Source: Perkinsus marinus ATCC 50983 (lineage: Eukaryota; Perkinsozoa; Perkinsida; Perkinsidae). From it: a stretch of DNA of 64,000 nt. Made by a program: the position numbers and the translations under genes. The stretch spans positions 50,622-114,621 of the forward strand of contig NW_003214659.1 in the NCBI RefSeq assembly GCF_000006405.1. The letters are read 5' to 3'. The number at the start of each line of letters is the position of its first letter. Position 1 is the stretch's first letter. Positions 9,975-19,706 of the stretch are shown piece by piece. The notes under the pieces were generated by a model that saw only the letters and a list, made by a program, of their open reading frames with translations, was not told the origin of the DNA and searched no databases.

Positions 9975-9996
9975 GTAGGATGATCCTACTAGGATC
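9975..9996. repeat. 14-bp palindromic scar 11, W = GTAGGATC
   Basis: 9975-9981 W1-7, 9982-9989 reverse complement, 9990-9996 W2-8. Perfect. Confidence 0.95.
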
Positions 9997-10377
9997 AGCT
10001 ATCTGCGAGAACAGCGTCTGCACTAGCCCGATAGAGAAGTGGTCGATTGCAGAATCTGGGGTCCCGGACACCGAGTCCGTGAACTCAGAATCTCATACTT
10101 CGAAGTTCTGCCACAGTTCATGCTGAATCGGTCACTGACAAAATTTCAATTGCGCGCATCCCGACCTCGAAGTCCCCGAGCATGGAGAGCGGTAGCATGA
10201 ATCAGAATAGATCGGGAGGGATGTCGAACATAACGTTATCCCCTTCGTCGGTTTCGTCATCGGGTTGCTGGTCAGTGGCAGAATCAGCATCCGATTTATG
10301 CGCACACTCTAAGAGGAGACGATATCTTCCCTCAGGGTGAAGTCACTATTATCCGCATGTTCTCAAGTCTTAAAACT

Positions 10378-10399
10378 GTACAATGATTGTACTACAATC
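10378..10399. repeat. 14-bp palindromic scar 12, W = GTACAATC
   Basis: 10378-10384 W1-7, 10385-10392 reverse complement, 10393-10399 W2-8. Perfect. Confidence 0.95.
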
Positions 10400-10482
10400 G
10401 AGTTTCATCATGCCGTGTGGTGTTTTGCGTTGTCTCTGAGGGAGGGCGTAAGTTCCGGGTGATCACCCTTGGGGAACGAGTA

Positions 10483-10504
10483 CCACAAACTTTGTGGCAC
10501 AAAG
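10483..10504. repeat. 14-bp palindromic scar 13, W = CCACAAAG
   Basis: 10483-10489 W1-7, 10490-10497 reverse complement, 10498-10504 W2-8. Perfect. Confidence 0.95.
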
Positions 10505-10537
10505 AGTCGAAGAAACCAAGAAAAGCGCTCTTTCGTA

Positions 10538-10559
10538 CTGAGATGATCTCAGTGAGATC
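10538..10559. repeat. 14-bp palindromic scar 14, W = CTGAGATC
   Basis: 10538-10544 W1-7, 10545-10552 reverse complement, 10553-10559 W2-8. Copy A has the plain CTGAGATC at 1484-1491. It sits at the left edge of the duplication, so left-flank homology is weak. Confidence 0.93.
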
Positions 10560-10946
10560 GACACGTTGCGAGCTCTTCGTCATCCTAACGTCATCCGCAT
10601 GGTCGACGTTGTGGATCATCCAGAGTATATCTGCTTCGTGATGGAGCTGGCAAGCGGAGGAGAGTTGCGACGGTTCGTTGAAAGGCACGGCCCTCTTGAT
10701 GAGAACAGTAGACAACAAACGTTACACTTCCGGAGGTTATTGGCATCTCACTCAGTCTCCCAGCACATATTCAATCAAATAACAAAAGCAGTTCATTATT
10801 GTCATTCGAAGCGGGTCGTCCATAGAGACCTCAAGCTTGAGAACATCCTCATGCATGAGCACAGCTGCTGCAAGATAGTCGACTTCGGTCTAGCCGTAAG
10901 CTTTCAGCCCAAGCCACGCTGATGCAACAGTAGCTCTAGAACTTCG

Positions 10947-10968
10947 CTGTGATGATCACAGTGTGATC
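10947..10968. repeat. 14-bp palindromic scar 15, W = CTGTGATC
   Basis: 10947-10953 W1-7, 10954-10961 reverse complement, 10962-10968 W2-8. Copy A has the plain CTGTGATC at about 1877-1884, so the insertion is exactly 14 bp. Confidence 0.97.
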
Positions 10969-10993
10969 CCCGAGACAATGGTCACAGATGCTG

Positions 10994-11015
10994 GCACTGA
11001 CTCAGTGCCACTGAG
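10994..11015. repeat. 14-bp palindromic scar 16, W = GCACTGAG
   Basis: 10994-11000 W1-7, 11001-11008 reverse complement, 11009-11015 W2-8. Copy A has the plain GCACTGAG at about 1910-1917. Confidence 0.97.
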
Positions 11016-12107
11016 GCGTATTTGGCGCCTGAGGTCTATTGGGGTGAGCATATGCTGACCGAGCTCCTGGTCTCGTTCTTCCTAGGGGAGAGTGTGGGGA
11101 ACGACCCCTTCAAGATCGACGTGTGGTCCCTTGGCGTCATCCTTTATGCCCTGACTCACGGCAAACTACCATTCGAACGCCCTGCGAAGGAGGTCTGCAA
11201 GAGACTTGAGCGAGTAAGTCGACCAGAGAGAGGTCCCGGCTGCTAGCATTTTCTTTCGCGTTGAGTCCACCTCCGTCTCGCTTGGGTATCGATCGGCCAC
11301 GCCCTCTCCCTGTATGGACTCATCTGACTCTGCTGCAGCTGTCTGCTACAGGAGTTCTAGACGTATCTTTTTCTTTCTTCTCGAGGTGGGCCCTGATTCA
11401 AGGCCGATGCAAGTCCACCACTGCGAAGCCTCATCCGGAGGATGCTCACGCCTAAGGTTAGAAAGAGATGCTCAATGGATGATGTAGGCTTTATATTTTT
11501 CGAATCTCGATGTCACGTCCTGCCTCATGCCGCTCCCGTTTTGATATTCCCTAGACCAAGGTCTAGCTATTGCTCAGATTACAACAGACCCGTGGCTGAG
11601 TCGAGGACGTTACGTTCGCTGCACTCTAGTTCCGCGTGGGTATCAGCCGAGCTTCTCATGGTAAGTTGACACACAATAGTTTCTCATTTCTTCAGAGATG
11701 CCTGATGCTCGCGTGGTGATCCAAGAGATGAATTCAGGAAAGATAGAGAAGCCGCTCCTGAATGACCATAGTTCATAGCCGTCTTCATCCTTGGTGACTT
11801 GTCGAGTTTTGCAAACATCTGAGGTTCGCTCGGCCACTAGAGGTATACTCAACCCAACAGTACACACGTCTTGTCTAAAACAGCAAGGAAGGGCAGCTGC
11901 TGGTGCTGCCCTGCATGGGCTCTGTCGTTCCGCACATCGGAAGTTTGTCGTATCAGCATCGGGGCCTTAGCGATTCCGGAATCCTCCCTGTCACTAGTGG
12001 ATACCTATTAGTTTTTCAGAATCAGACCTTCCTTCATGAACAAGTAGTTCATGAAGAATCCCCTTAGTCGCGACCAAAGAGCACTTCCGGGTGGACTGCG
12101 GCTACGG

Positions 12108-12710
12108 TTACCACTTTCCGTCACAACCGTCCCGAATCTTCCACATCACTCTGCACCTCATATTTGAAAAGAGTCTCCGAGGTAGAGGAAACGGTTGGGG
12201 ATCTGTGTTGGTTGATCTCTGCTTCATGGGATCTGGTGAATCCCCAAGGTTGTCTCTCGAGTTTTCCCGCGATTTCACATTCAAGATGCTTTTCTGTTGC
12301 TGTACTTTCCTCACATGAGCAATCCATTCAGCAACAACGTTGTTGTTGTATTGATCACTAGTGGGTTCGCTACGGGTCGCCACTGACTCTTTCTCTTCAT
12401 CATCCGAGCCTCCATAAGCCCTCATTCCTCTCTGTAAAGGAGGTAGCCCGCTCTCGAGCACCTTTGCCCGACTGAGTTCTCGGCCGATCGAGTCTTGAAT
12501 GTTTTTTAATCGTTGATTGATTCCAGTTCGACCAAGACTCCCGAAAGGGAGGTCCGTTGCACGGTACAGGCCGACGACGACGACCACGGGTTGATGGTCA
12601 GCCATGGTCTGGCATCCGATGGACACCGTCTCCCCTGTTGCGAATCTGGAAATGATAACTGATAATGCGCCTCTGATGGAATCGACACTGAAGCGGATTA
12701 TATTGAGCAT
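12108..12710 (-). CDS. Hypothetical protein, copy-B counterpart (probably decayed)
   Basis: A minus-strand open frame of 200 codons overlaps the stretch homologous to the acidic ORF of copy A. The conserved peptide FKYEVQSDVEDSGR is present but in another frame (12121-12327). No domain is recognised. A short run PVVVVVGLYR is hydrophobic. It may be a spliced gene read incompletely. Confidence 0.3.
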   Translation of the reverse strand: MLNIIRFSVDSIRGALSVIISRFATGETVSIGCQTMADHQPVVVVVGLYRATDLPFGSLGRTGINQRLKNIQDSIGRELSRAKVLESGLPPLQRGMRAYGGSDDEEKESVATRSEPTSDQYNNNVVAEWIAHVRKVQQQKSILNVKSRENSRDNLGDSPDPMKQRSTNTDPQPFPLPRRLFSNMRCRVMWKIRDGCDGKW

Positions 12711-13215
12711 AACCAGAACGAGTCGTTTCGTGTCATCCTAGCGACCGGCTGCGATATGCCGAACAGAAACGATGAGATTCTTACGCCTCTCCCACAGCTG
12801 CTCTTCCTGACAATATCGTTTGTGATCCCACTCAAATCATCACCGTCGCAACGTGATCTACGTGGTGGAAAGAGTCATCGATTTTTGGGCGTGCGCGGTT
12901 TTCATAATTGGTCCCGATCAACAACATAACTATACGGAATGACGTGAAGAGGAAGCTGTGCAGACTCTAGGGAGCATATTTGAACGATGTTGGATGCATA
13001 GTCTTATCTATGCCAATTGATATTACATTGCATCCCTCTGTTCCCTTGAAGACAACAGACGCACGAGAAGTTAGCACACGGTCATCACGGAAATCATTGC
13101 CTTCACCGTGTTTTCCAGTCTGAATCTGTTCCGCTCAGGCCTGTGGAGTGTTACTCTGATTGAGCGCACCTTTCAGTAGTATTTTTATTCCCTGCTACTG
13201 TAGTCGTCGGTTAAC
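12711..13215. other. Spacer upstream of ykt6
   Basis: No open frame with recognisable features. The stretch directly upstream of the ykt6 ATG probably contains its promoter, but I see no defined element. Confidence 0.4.
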
Positions 13216-14234
13216 ATGCAAATTCTAGCTTGCATCCTGTACAAGTACGAGCCGGACAAGGCTACTGAGATATCGACATTCTATGACCTGCACAAAATAT
13301 CGTAATATTCGAAGAGCGGGAGTGGAGGAGCCTCTGGGTGACTCGCAGATATTTCCAGCGGAAAACTGTAAAGGAGTTCATCAAATTTCACGCTCGAGCG
13401 ATCGTCTCCCGAACTGCCAAGGGACAGAGGCAGAGCGTTCAGTTCGAACAGAACATCGGCAAGTGTCATGTGTAGGTGTTGGTTAACGAGGTGCCCGTCT
13501 TCGTACTCATCCGGTTCAGATACGTCGCTCCGGATGGCTTAGGGGCTGCATGCCTCACAGACGGGGAGTATCCTATGCGCGTTGCTTTCGCGTTCATCAG
13601 TGAGGTACTTGGGGTTAACTTTCGAATAAGGATGGGGTAGTTATCAATCTGACTGTTAGTGATGGTATAAAATGTCATCCACCCTCTGCTTCCTCTTTAT
13701 CACGGTGTTCTCGTTTTACTTGATTATGGTGATTTGGTATAAGGAGCTCTAATTTCAGTTGATGCGAGGGTTCGAGACGAAGCATCCAGTAGTCGAGTGG
13801 ACGAATGTTAGGAAAGATACCAAGTAGTTCTACGAAGCTGCACCGCTTGTGTCATCGTGTGATTTTAGAATTGACTATCCTGAGGGTGATGAACTGATGG
13901 AGAAGTTCCAGGATCCAAGCCAGGCTGATAAGATCGCCCAGATTCAGAAGGAGCTGGACGATGTTAAGGGCGTCGTCATCAAGAGTACTACTTGGGAGGT
14001 TTCGGTGACTATTCGTGTTTGGTTCTGTTTGAGACCGTATGTGCTTTTCCTCGCAGGCATGGACGACGTATTGCGAAGGGGAGAGACTTTGGACAGTCTG
14101 ATGCAGAAGTCTAATGACCTCAGCAACACCTCGTAATATGTCAGGAATTTCATGGCGAAGTGAAGCGTTTTGTGTGTAGATACCAGTTCTACCGTACTGC
14201 GAAGAAGAACAATCAGTGCTGCAAATATTACTAG
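13216..14234 (+). CDS. YKT6: R-SNARE Ykt6
   Basis: Seven exons with consistent phases: 13216-13301, 13349-13471, 13520-13604, 13759-13823, 13869-13984, 14057-14132 and 14180-14234 (201 residues, the family's usual length). The N-terminal longin domain reads ILYKYEP ... YFQRKTVKEFIKFHARAIV ... KCHVYVAPDGL and GEYPMRVAFAFISEV. The SNARE core reads KIAQIQKELDDVKG, then SMDDVLRRGETLDSLMQKSN, and ends QFYRTAKKNNQCCKYY. Ykt6 is a membrane-fusion SNARE anchored by lipidation of C-terminal cysteines instead of a transmembrane segment. Here the double cysteine is kept, but the last four residues are CKYY, an unusual prenylation box. Introns are 45-72 nt except intron 3 (154 nt). Confidence 0.9.
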
Positions 14235-14798
14235 GTCACAGTCTTTCTGTATAACTACACTCCTTCTGGTATCGTCTCAATAGGATTGTGTTATTAGTAT
14301 ACATGCAAGTATCGTTATGAAGTGGTGTAATGGATAGCAACTTCGATTAGTAAGCCCGGTGGACTAAGGTTCGATCCCCGGTCGGGGCGTGAAGTATATA
14401 CATTCGGGTGTTCTTATTCACTACAAGGGGCTCCCACAGGAGAGTTCAGAAGTGGTTACTTTGAACACTAAGCATTCTGGTTGTTAAAGGAAACCATGCT
14501 ATTTAGTTTTAAAGTCATGACCCAGGAGTGTTGCCGATACTGGATTGCCGGCCTTCAGGGGAGGGAGGAAAAGACCAGATATCCCAGAATCCAGACGGAG
14601 TGTTCGTCGGAGGCTTGTAGTATCGATGACGGCTAGCTGCATTCACTACTTCACTCGAACCATGGGTACAGCGGTTACCTACTGATCAAGTCGATGACGG
14701 AAACGATGTTAAAATGACTACCCTTGGGATCGAACCCGGCTGCTGAATAGAAAGCAGTACACTGTGGGCATGCGAAGCCATCAAGCTGTTGGCGTGCC
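14235..14798. other. Spacer with tRNA-like boxes
   Basis: No coding sequence is supported. It contains a plus-strand tRNA-like segment (about 14327-14391) and an antisense B-box-like segment at 14728-14739. Confidence 0.4.
14327..14391 (+). other. tRNA-like sequence (relic or SINE head)
   Basis: TGGTGTAATGGATA fits an A box and GGTTCGATCCCC a B box at roughly tRNA spacing. The T-stem can pair (ccccgg with gtcgggg partly), but the 5' end does not pair with the 3' CGGGGCG, so an acceptor stem cannot form. It is judged a relic, not a working tRNA gene. Confidence 0.45.
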
Positions 14799-15924
14799 TC
14801 ACGACCACGTACCTATATAGAGAAAAGTGCAGTTCTCGGCCATAGATGATGTGCTTCTCACCACTGCACGCTCATTAGGCCTTTCCTCAGGCCGGGTAAG
14901 ATCAGGCACTGTTGCACGATGCGTGTTCACCACACTCTCTGGGGGAGGGACGTTCGGCTCATCGATTGGTTTGAGAGGCTGAGCGAAACCATCACAGAAG
15001 ATAAGTCTCGTCGGCTCACATCTCTGGTAGGAGTCCCTCGGCGTTCGATGGGAATCTTGGGTCGCTTCGGTGGACGTTGTATGCTGACCAAAAACTGTAG
15101 AGTAGTTGCCTTGCATCCTCACTCAGAGTCTCTTGGAGAGCTGTCGACTTCAACCACTTCCGCATCAACATCGAAAATCAGCGGCCGTGTTGGTGTGTGT
15201 GGGCTCAACGTCGAGGCGTGGGATTCTCTATCACAGGAGTAGGGTAGTCCAGTACAGCGTGAATATGCACAAATGTTGATGACAATATGGACTGAGGGGA
15301 ATTTCGGGAAATTCTCATTGACTGCTGTAAATTTCTACCCGGATTCGCATGTAAACTTTTATGCTTAGTGGAGCAACTCTTAAGCTCAGCTCAAAAAAGC
15401 AAACATATATTTCCAAACACTGGTCCAGTATGCTGAATTCGACCTACTTGTGTTCTGCGGACTTCTCATCAACTGCGCCTTGACCAACACTGTCGCGGCA
15501 CCGCTTGGCGTAAGGACGGAGAGGAGTTAACTCTACACCGCAGGTTGGCGATCCGCCTCCTATGGGGCTGCCAGTCATTGCTAAGGGAACATCAATGATG
15601 CCGCTACCACAAACGCCGCACCTAAGAACTCCTTGTAAGAAGGTAACCGTACATCAGTAGCCGCTTGATGTGATCGACTCGACTCCATAACCGGTAGAGT
15701 CTTCTGAGGACCACTACAGTTACCAGGGACTGTCACAGGTGATGACGGACCTGCGCTGACTCCATCTTTTCCTGCCGGGTTTTCCGAGCTAGATCCGCGA
15801 TGAGTCGGTCCTGTTGCTCAGCCAGTTTGATGATCTCCTGTATTCTTTGGTCGATGTACGAATGTAAATCCTCGGCCAAGCGTGTCGCAAGTGTTGCCAA
15901 CATTACACGTGTGGGAGGAGACAA
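14799..15924 (-). CDS. Possible hypothetical gene with coiled coil
   Basis: Two minus-strand open pieces are plausible exons: 15733-15924 (TRLAEDLHSYIDQRIQEI ... AEQQDRLIADLARKTR, a strong amphipathic helix or coiled coil) and 14799-15122 (polar, low complexity). The MITE at 15255-15422 would sit in the intron between them. No family is recognised and the exon joins were not solved. Confidence 0.3.
15255..15422 (+). mobile_element. hAT-like MITE copy 1 with perfect 8-bp target duplication
   Basis: The element begins CAGCGTGAATATG and ends CCAAACACTG, so the ends are imperfect inverted repeats starting CAG. The 8-mer gtccagta occurs on both sides (15247-15254 and 15423-15430), an exact 8-bp target duplication typical of hAT elements. 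It is non-coding, 168 bp, and related to the seven copies listed below. Confidence 0.85.
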
Positions 15925-16493
15925 CTACTCTCCTTACAGGCTGAGATCAACTCACTAGGAGGAATGTAAGTCACTGCGCTTGTCAAGCTGCGAGGTGGCA
16001 CGCACTACAACGAACAGCGTATTGGCCGGCAACAGAACGCAGCGGTGAAACTCCGGCGTTCCCTAAGACCAGCAAAAGTGACGAATTTGGACAGGAGCAT
16101 TGATGTTGTAGCCAATGGTGGAAATATGAGTCATAAAGCGACTAGAGTGAATTCACCCATCATGTGCAATATCATGGCAAAAATCATTCCCCGAACTATG
16201 CACTTCAACGGCATCTGCTCCTGACCGGCGTCCGTGTCATTCGGACTTTCCAAAAGAGTCCGCAAGTTCGACTTCCGATAACGCCTCTACTTTTACTCTC
16301 TATAAGTCGCCCTCTACGAGGTAAGTAGAATTCTTCATAGTGCGGTGCTGAACCATGTCATGATATTTTAACTGCAATCAAATCATAAGATTCGTCCGCA
16401 CGATCCCACACACATAGAGGATCCATGCGCCTATAGTAAGCTCAGAAAGGTTACTACGTGAGGGACACTCCGATATGAATTCAGGCTAGGCCG

Positions 16494-16665
16494 CAGTGTT
16501 GGGGGAATATATGTTCCCTTTCCTCAACTGAGCTTACAAGTTTTCTCACTAGGTATGTGATTCCTGATAACAACCCGGGTTGGAATTTTCAGAATCGACA
16601 TGGCTCTCCTGAGATTTTCCTCAAAATTTCCATATTTTTACCAACACATACCGTTGACCACACTG
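16494..16665 (-). mobile_element. hAT-like MITE copy 2
   Basis: Ends CAGTGTTGGGGGAATATATG and, on the other strand, CAGTGTGGTCAACGG. It lies in opposite orientation to copy 1, just downstream of the pyrophosphatase. The flanking 8-mers (ctaggccg and atcgacgg) match only partly. Confidence 0.75.
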
Positions 16666-16853
16666 ATCGACGGTATCAGGCAGCACCATGCACTGCAAAA
16701 ATGAACGTGGCAAACGTTGAACAAGTTCGTCCCCTACTGATCGTCCGTAATGTAAGAGGATCACATACCCTAAGCAGAGAGTAGTGGAACAACTGCCCCA
16801 TACAGGTTTCGAGCCTATTGGCAACCTATTATGTGTTCTGGCATAAATGAGCT

Positions 16854-16880
16854 GGTGACACAATGGCAAATTGTGTCACC
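16854..16880. repeat. 11-bp perfect hairpin
   Basis: ggtgacacaat and its reverse complement flank a 5-nt loop (ggcaa). It lies just past the stop codon of the pyrophosphatase (minus strand), so it could be a 3' UTR structure; function unknown. Confidence 0.7.
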
Positions 16881-16976
16881 ATGTCTCCACTCCCTACAAC
16901 TACACCCGACAGTCAAGAAAGTGATGAACTCTGAATCAGATTGACATCAGAAACACATAAACTCCGAATTTTTGAA

Positions 16977-19531
16977 TCACTTCTCTGTACGCGGCACCCA
17001 ATACTCCTTCGCGCCGACTTCCAGAATGAGCTTCTCCCACTGTTTCTGAGAGTATTAACGGTAAATGTAAAAAAACCGTGGGACAATATCAATACTAGAT
17101 TTCTATCCGAACACCAGTGTGGGGGGAAAATATGCACACATACTATGTGACGTGGTCAACTACATGTGCTGGTGAGAGAATGAATAATCTGAGAAAATTG
17201 CGGTGAATTCTTATCGGTTTTTGTACACTCCTACCCTAGTTTGCATATAAACTCACGAGGAAACTTTTGAGCTCGGCTGAGGCAAGCGAACATATAATGC
17301 CATGTATATACTGCTAATAATACTACAATACTTAACTATACTACAACTACTTAAAATGCTTAATGCAGCAATAATACATAACGATACTGCCCGCGACACT
17401 TACATGTGCACTAGTAATAACCTTTTCCGCTTTTTCTAACGGTAACAGGCGCCCGCCATATCCTATTTCGTTTTCAGGCTTACCCTCCAGCATCTACATA
17501 TCAACCTCACTCAGAAGAATATCTTAGGTTCTCTCATCAAAGATACCTTATAGGTCCGAAACCAGTGCATAATCTCTTCCACTCGTCCTGGCATGTATCG
17601 AGCCAAATCGTCGAGTGAATTGATCCGTTCACTCATCGCCTAAAAACACCATAGAATCGTCACCTCAGGCGGATGATTTGAAACATGTGCCCATGTCGAA
17701 CCTCTTCTCGGTACCCAGCAAGAGCAGACGCCAATCACGACCCAAACTGACCGCTCCCCATACCTCTCAATGTGATAGAATATGCACATGTGTTGGTGAC
17801 AATATCAAGGCTCTGGGAAAATTCTTGTTAGTTTCTGTTCACTCCTCGTGAGTTGTTCCAATTCGTATATGAACTCCTATATTAAGTGAGAAAAATATTG
17901 AACTCAGCTGAGGAAAGCGAGCCTTTTTTGCAGCAATCATATCTCCACATATAAAAGTTGAATATACATGAGTCTTAAAAACAAAACACGTGATTTTATG
18001 GTTCATATTTGACCAAAACCACACCGTGAGAGGGGCGTTCGAATACTACATCATCGGTGTTGATCGCCAAGACCTTCCAATCCACCTCGCCTTGGTCAAG
18101 TAGACAGAAGCAACCCAGCACCTGAGCACCGTTCAGTGTTGAAAAAATGATTGATTCCTCAGCTGAGCTCAGGGACTCCCTCGCTACTTCGTGAAACCTC
18201 CCACGATTTTCAACGTGCCATCTAGAGACCGAAAATACGTGTGCAGAGGTAACTTTTCCTACGGGGCGACTTTCAAGTTAAAATTTTGAATATAAGCCCC
18301 TCTTATATTGCATGGAACCTGTCGTCAATCGATTTTCGGAAAAATTTTCATGGCACTTTTTTGCACGTGTCCGACCCCCGGTATTGAACCTGCGCCTGTT
18401 AGATCTTTTGATGATATCCCAAACCTCCGTTATTAACCCAATCTACAACTATTGATCATCACGACACACAGTAAGAATCAGGAGACAGTAGTGTATCCCC
18501 CCAAAGCTCATCAGCAACCCCTATCACCTTGACTTCAGTAACAGTACCTGTTGGGATAGGCCTGTCCCCAAGTTCGACAAGGTCCAGAGGATCTCTATCC
18601 CCATACAGCTTCGTCTCCTCATCTTGTACAGAGGGATCCTCCCAGGTCTGAGACAGCGGTGTGATCATATCACCAATTCCCTTACTAAGATCGTTTATGA
18701 TGATAATCAGACCGACTAGAGAAAAGGTGAAGGACCATCACGCGGTAACGTTAATGCCAACAGCCGAGTAGTGCGTGGTAATATGTATTATTTTCCGAGA
18801 TTAATAAGAATCGATATGAAAAGTGATGTGAACATGTGCTGTGATGGAAGTAACCTTTCGAGACTGTGCTAGCGACGAGTTGTTCACTATCACCAATCCC
18901 GGAATACAAAACGCACATTCTTCACTTCAACATATCAATCACGTGTCCCTTCTACCTGTGGTAGCGCCCCGTAGTTAAAGCTCGGTTCCTTGCCGTAATA
19001 CCGCAACCTGCCATCACTCCTCCTATCCTGCCTTATAGGGTTATGGGCCTCTTTAGTGGCTACCTAATAACTCCTATGCACATATAGAAACATTCCCCTG
19101 TACCCGATACGAGATGATTCCACCATGAAAATCTATACATTTTAATGCATCTTCCTAACTCAACCGAACCTTTTCCCTCCGGAAACACTACCTCAAACTT
19201 AGCCCGCATTCCACGTTGTATTTCCGCGACATAGTTGCAGTACAAACCGCCTTCCTCCGCCCGAGACCACAATGGTACCTGCTCAACATCCTCCACACAA
19301 CTTTGTGCATGCGTGCAAACTTCCCACATCGTGCCATGGAGACACCACACCCTTTGCAGGGTCAGTGAGGAAGACCCGGTACTTTTCGCTCAGCGTGTGC
19401 CCCTCAGTCTTAACACTATAACTCGTTCGAGGGGAAGCAGTAGACAAGCACCGAGAGACCAGAGGCCTCCATAAAGTACCGACCGATGACAAGGCCGACA
19501 GCCTCAAGATCGGCGAGGCAACAGATAACAT
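16977..19531 (-). CDS. Soluble inorganic pyrophosphatase (family I), probable organelle presequence
   Basis: Eight exons with consistent phases: 19328-19531, 19192-19278, 18956-19063, 18519-18647, 18050-18121, 17547-17639, 17404-17493 and 16977-17045 (283 residues). Recognised blocks are [44 protein letters not shown], the active-site signature [46 protein letters not shown] and [12 protein letters not shown]. The enzyme hydrolyses pyrophosphate to phosphate. About 40 extra N-terminal residues rich in Ser, Arg and Leu ([20 protein letters not shown]) suggest a mitochondrial or plastid targeting signal. Introns 3, 4, 5 and 7 are long (308-410 nt); introns 5 and 7 each carry a MITE and intron 4 a tRNA-like segment. 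Confidence 0.9.
17115..17313 (+). mobile_element. hAT-like MITE copy 3, in pyrophosphatase intron 7
   Basis: Begins CAGTGTGGGGGGAAAATATG and ends near CATGTATATACTG; internal match to the family includes CTCGGCTGAGGCAAGCGAAC. It lies wholly inside intron 17046-17403, antisense to the gene. No target duplication is visible. Confidence 0.7.
17768..17935 (+). mobile_element. hAT-like MITE copy 4, in pyrophosphatase intron 5
   Basis: Begins CAATGTGATAGAATATGCAC and contains GTGTTGGTGACAATAT and CTCAGCTGAGGAAAGCGA like the other copies. The right end is degraded. It lies in intron 17640-18049, antisense to the gene. Confidence 0.65.
18365..18440 (-). other. tRNA-like module in pyrophosphatase intron 4
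   Basis: On the minus strand a B-box-like GCAGGTTCAATACC (about 18380-18393) follows sequence resembling an A box. Stems cannot be completed. It lies in intron 18122-18518, in the sense direction. Confidence 0.45.
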
Positions 19532-19706
19532 AGAAAATGTTTAAAAACAAAACTAATGGGAATTTCCGCGGACTTCTGTAACCCAACAAGCTCCCGTCGT
19601 TACCAGAAAACGTACATCATACCACTGCGGGAAGCGACGACCAGTTTAATAAGGCGATGCACGATGCGACACCGAGCGGCGGACCTGAGGTAGATAGAAT
19701 AACTCA

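Larger units (their letters stand above)
9743..10377. other. No gene; scar-bearing spacer
   Basis: No coding region is supported. It holds scar 11 and a one-base-loop palindrome (9807-9823, 8-bp arms around A), and scar 12 starts at its end. Confidence 0.4.
10553..11668 (+). pseudogene. Broken copy of the doublecortin-kinase
   Basis: This matches 1486-2569 and starts inside exon 1, so the doublecortin domain, glycine loop and catalytic lysine are missing. HRDLKLEN and DFG remain readable (10810-10890). Two 14-bp scars (10947-10968 and 10994-11015) fall in exon 3 and each shifts the frame. The exon-1 stop TAG/TAA region of copy A intron 1 is here CAA, which makes a longer unspliced frame. No intact kinase can be made. 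Confidence 0.85.
10553..13932. repeat. Segmental duplication, copy B
   Basis: Partner of copy A (about 1490-4313). It carries a truncated kinase and the complete ykt6. The pattern of a full gene at the left end of copy A and a full gene at the right end of copy B is what a tandem duplication with breakpoints inside both genes leaves, with later insertion of the 4.3-10.5 kb block and deletions. Confidence 0.85.

Noticed and set aside
12041-12066. Inverted repeat cttcatgaac ... gttcatgaag near the copy B spacer
   Set aside because: The loop is 5 nt and copy A differs here by a larger replacement, so it does not follow the 14-bp rule.
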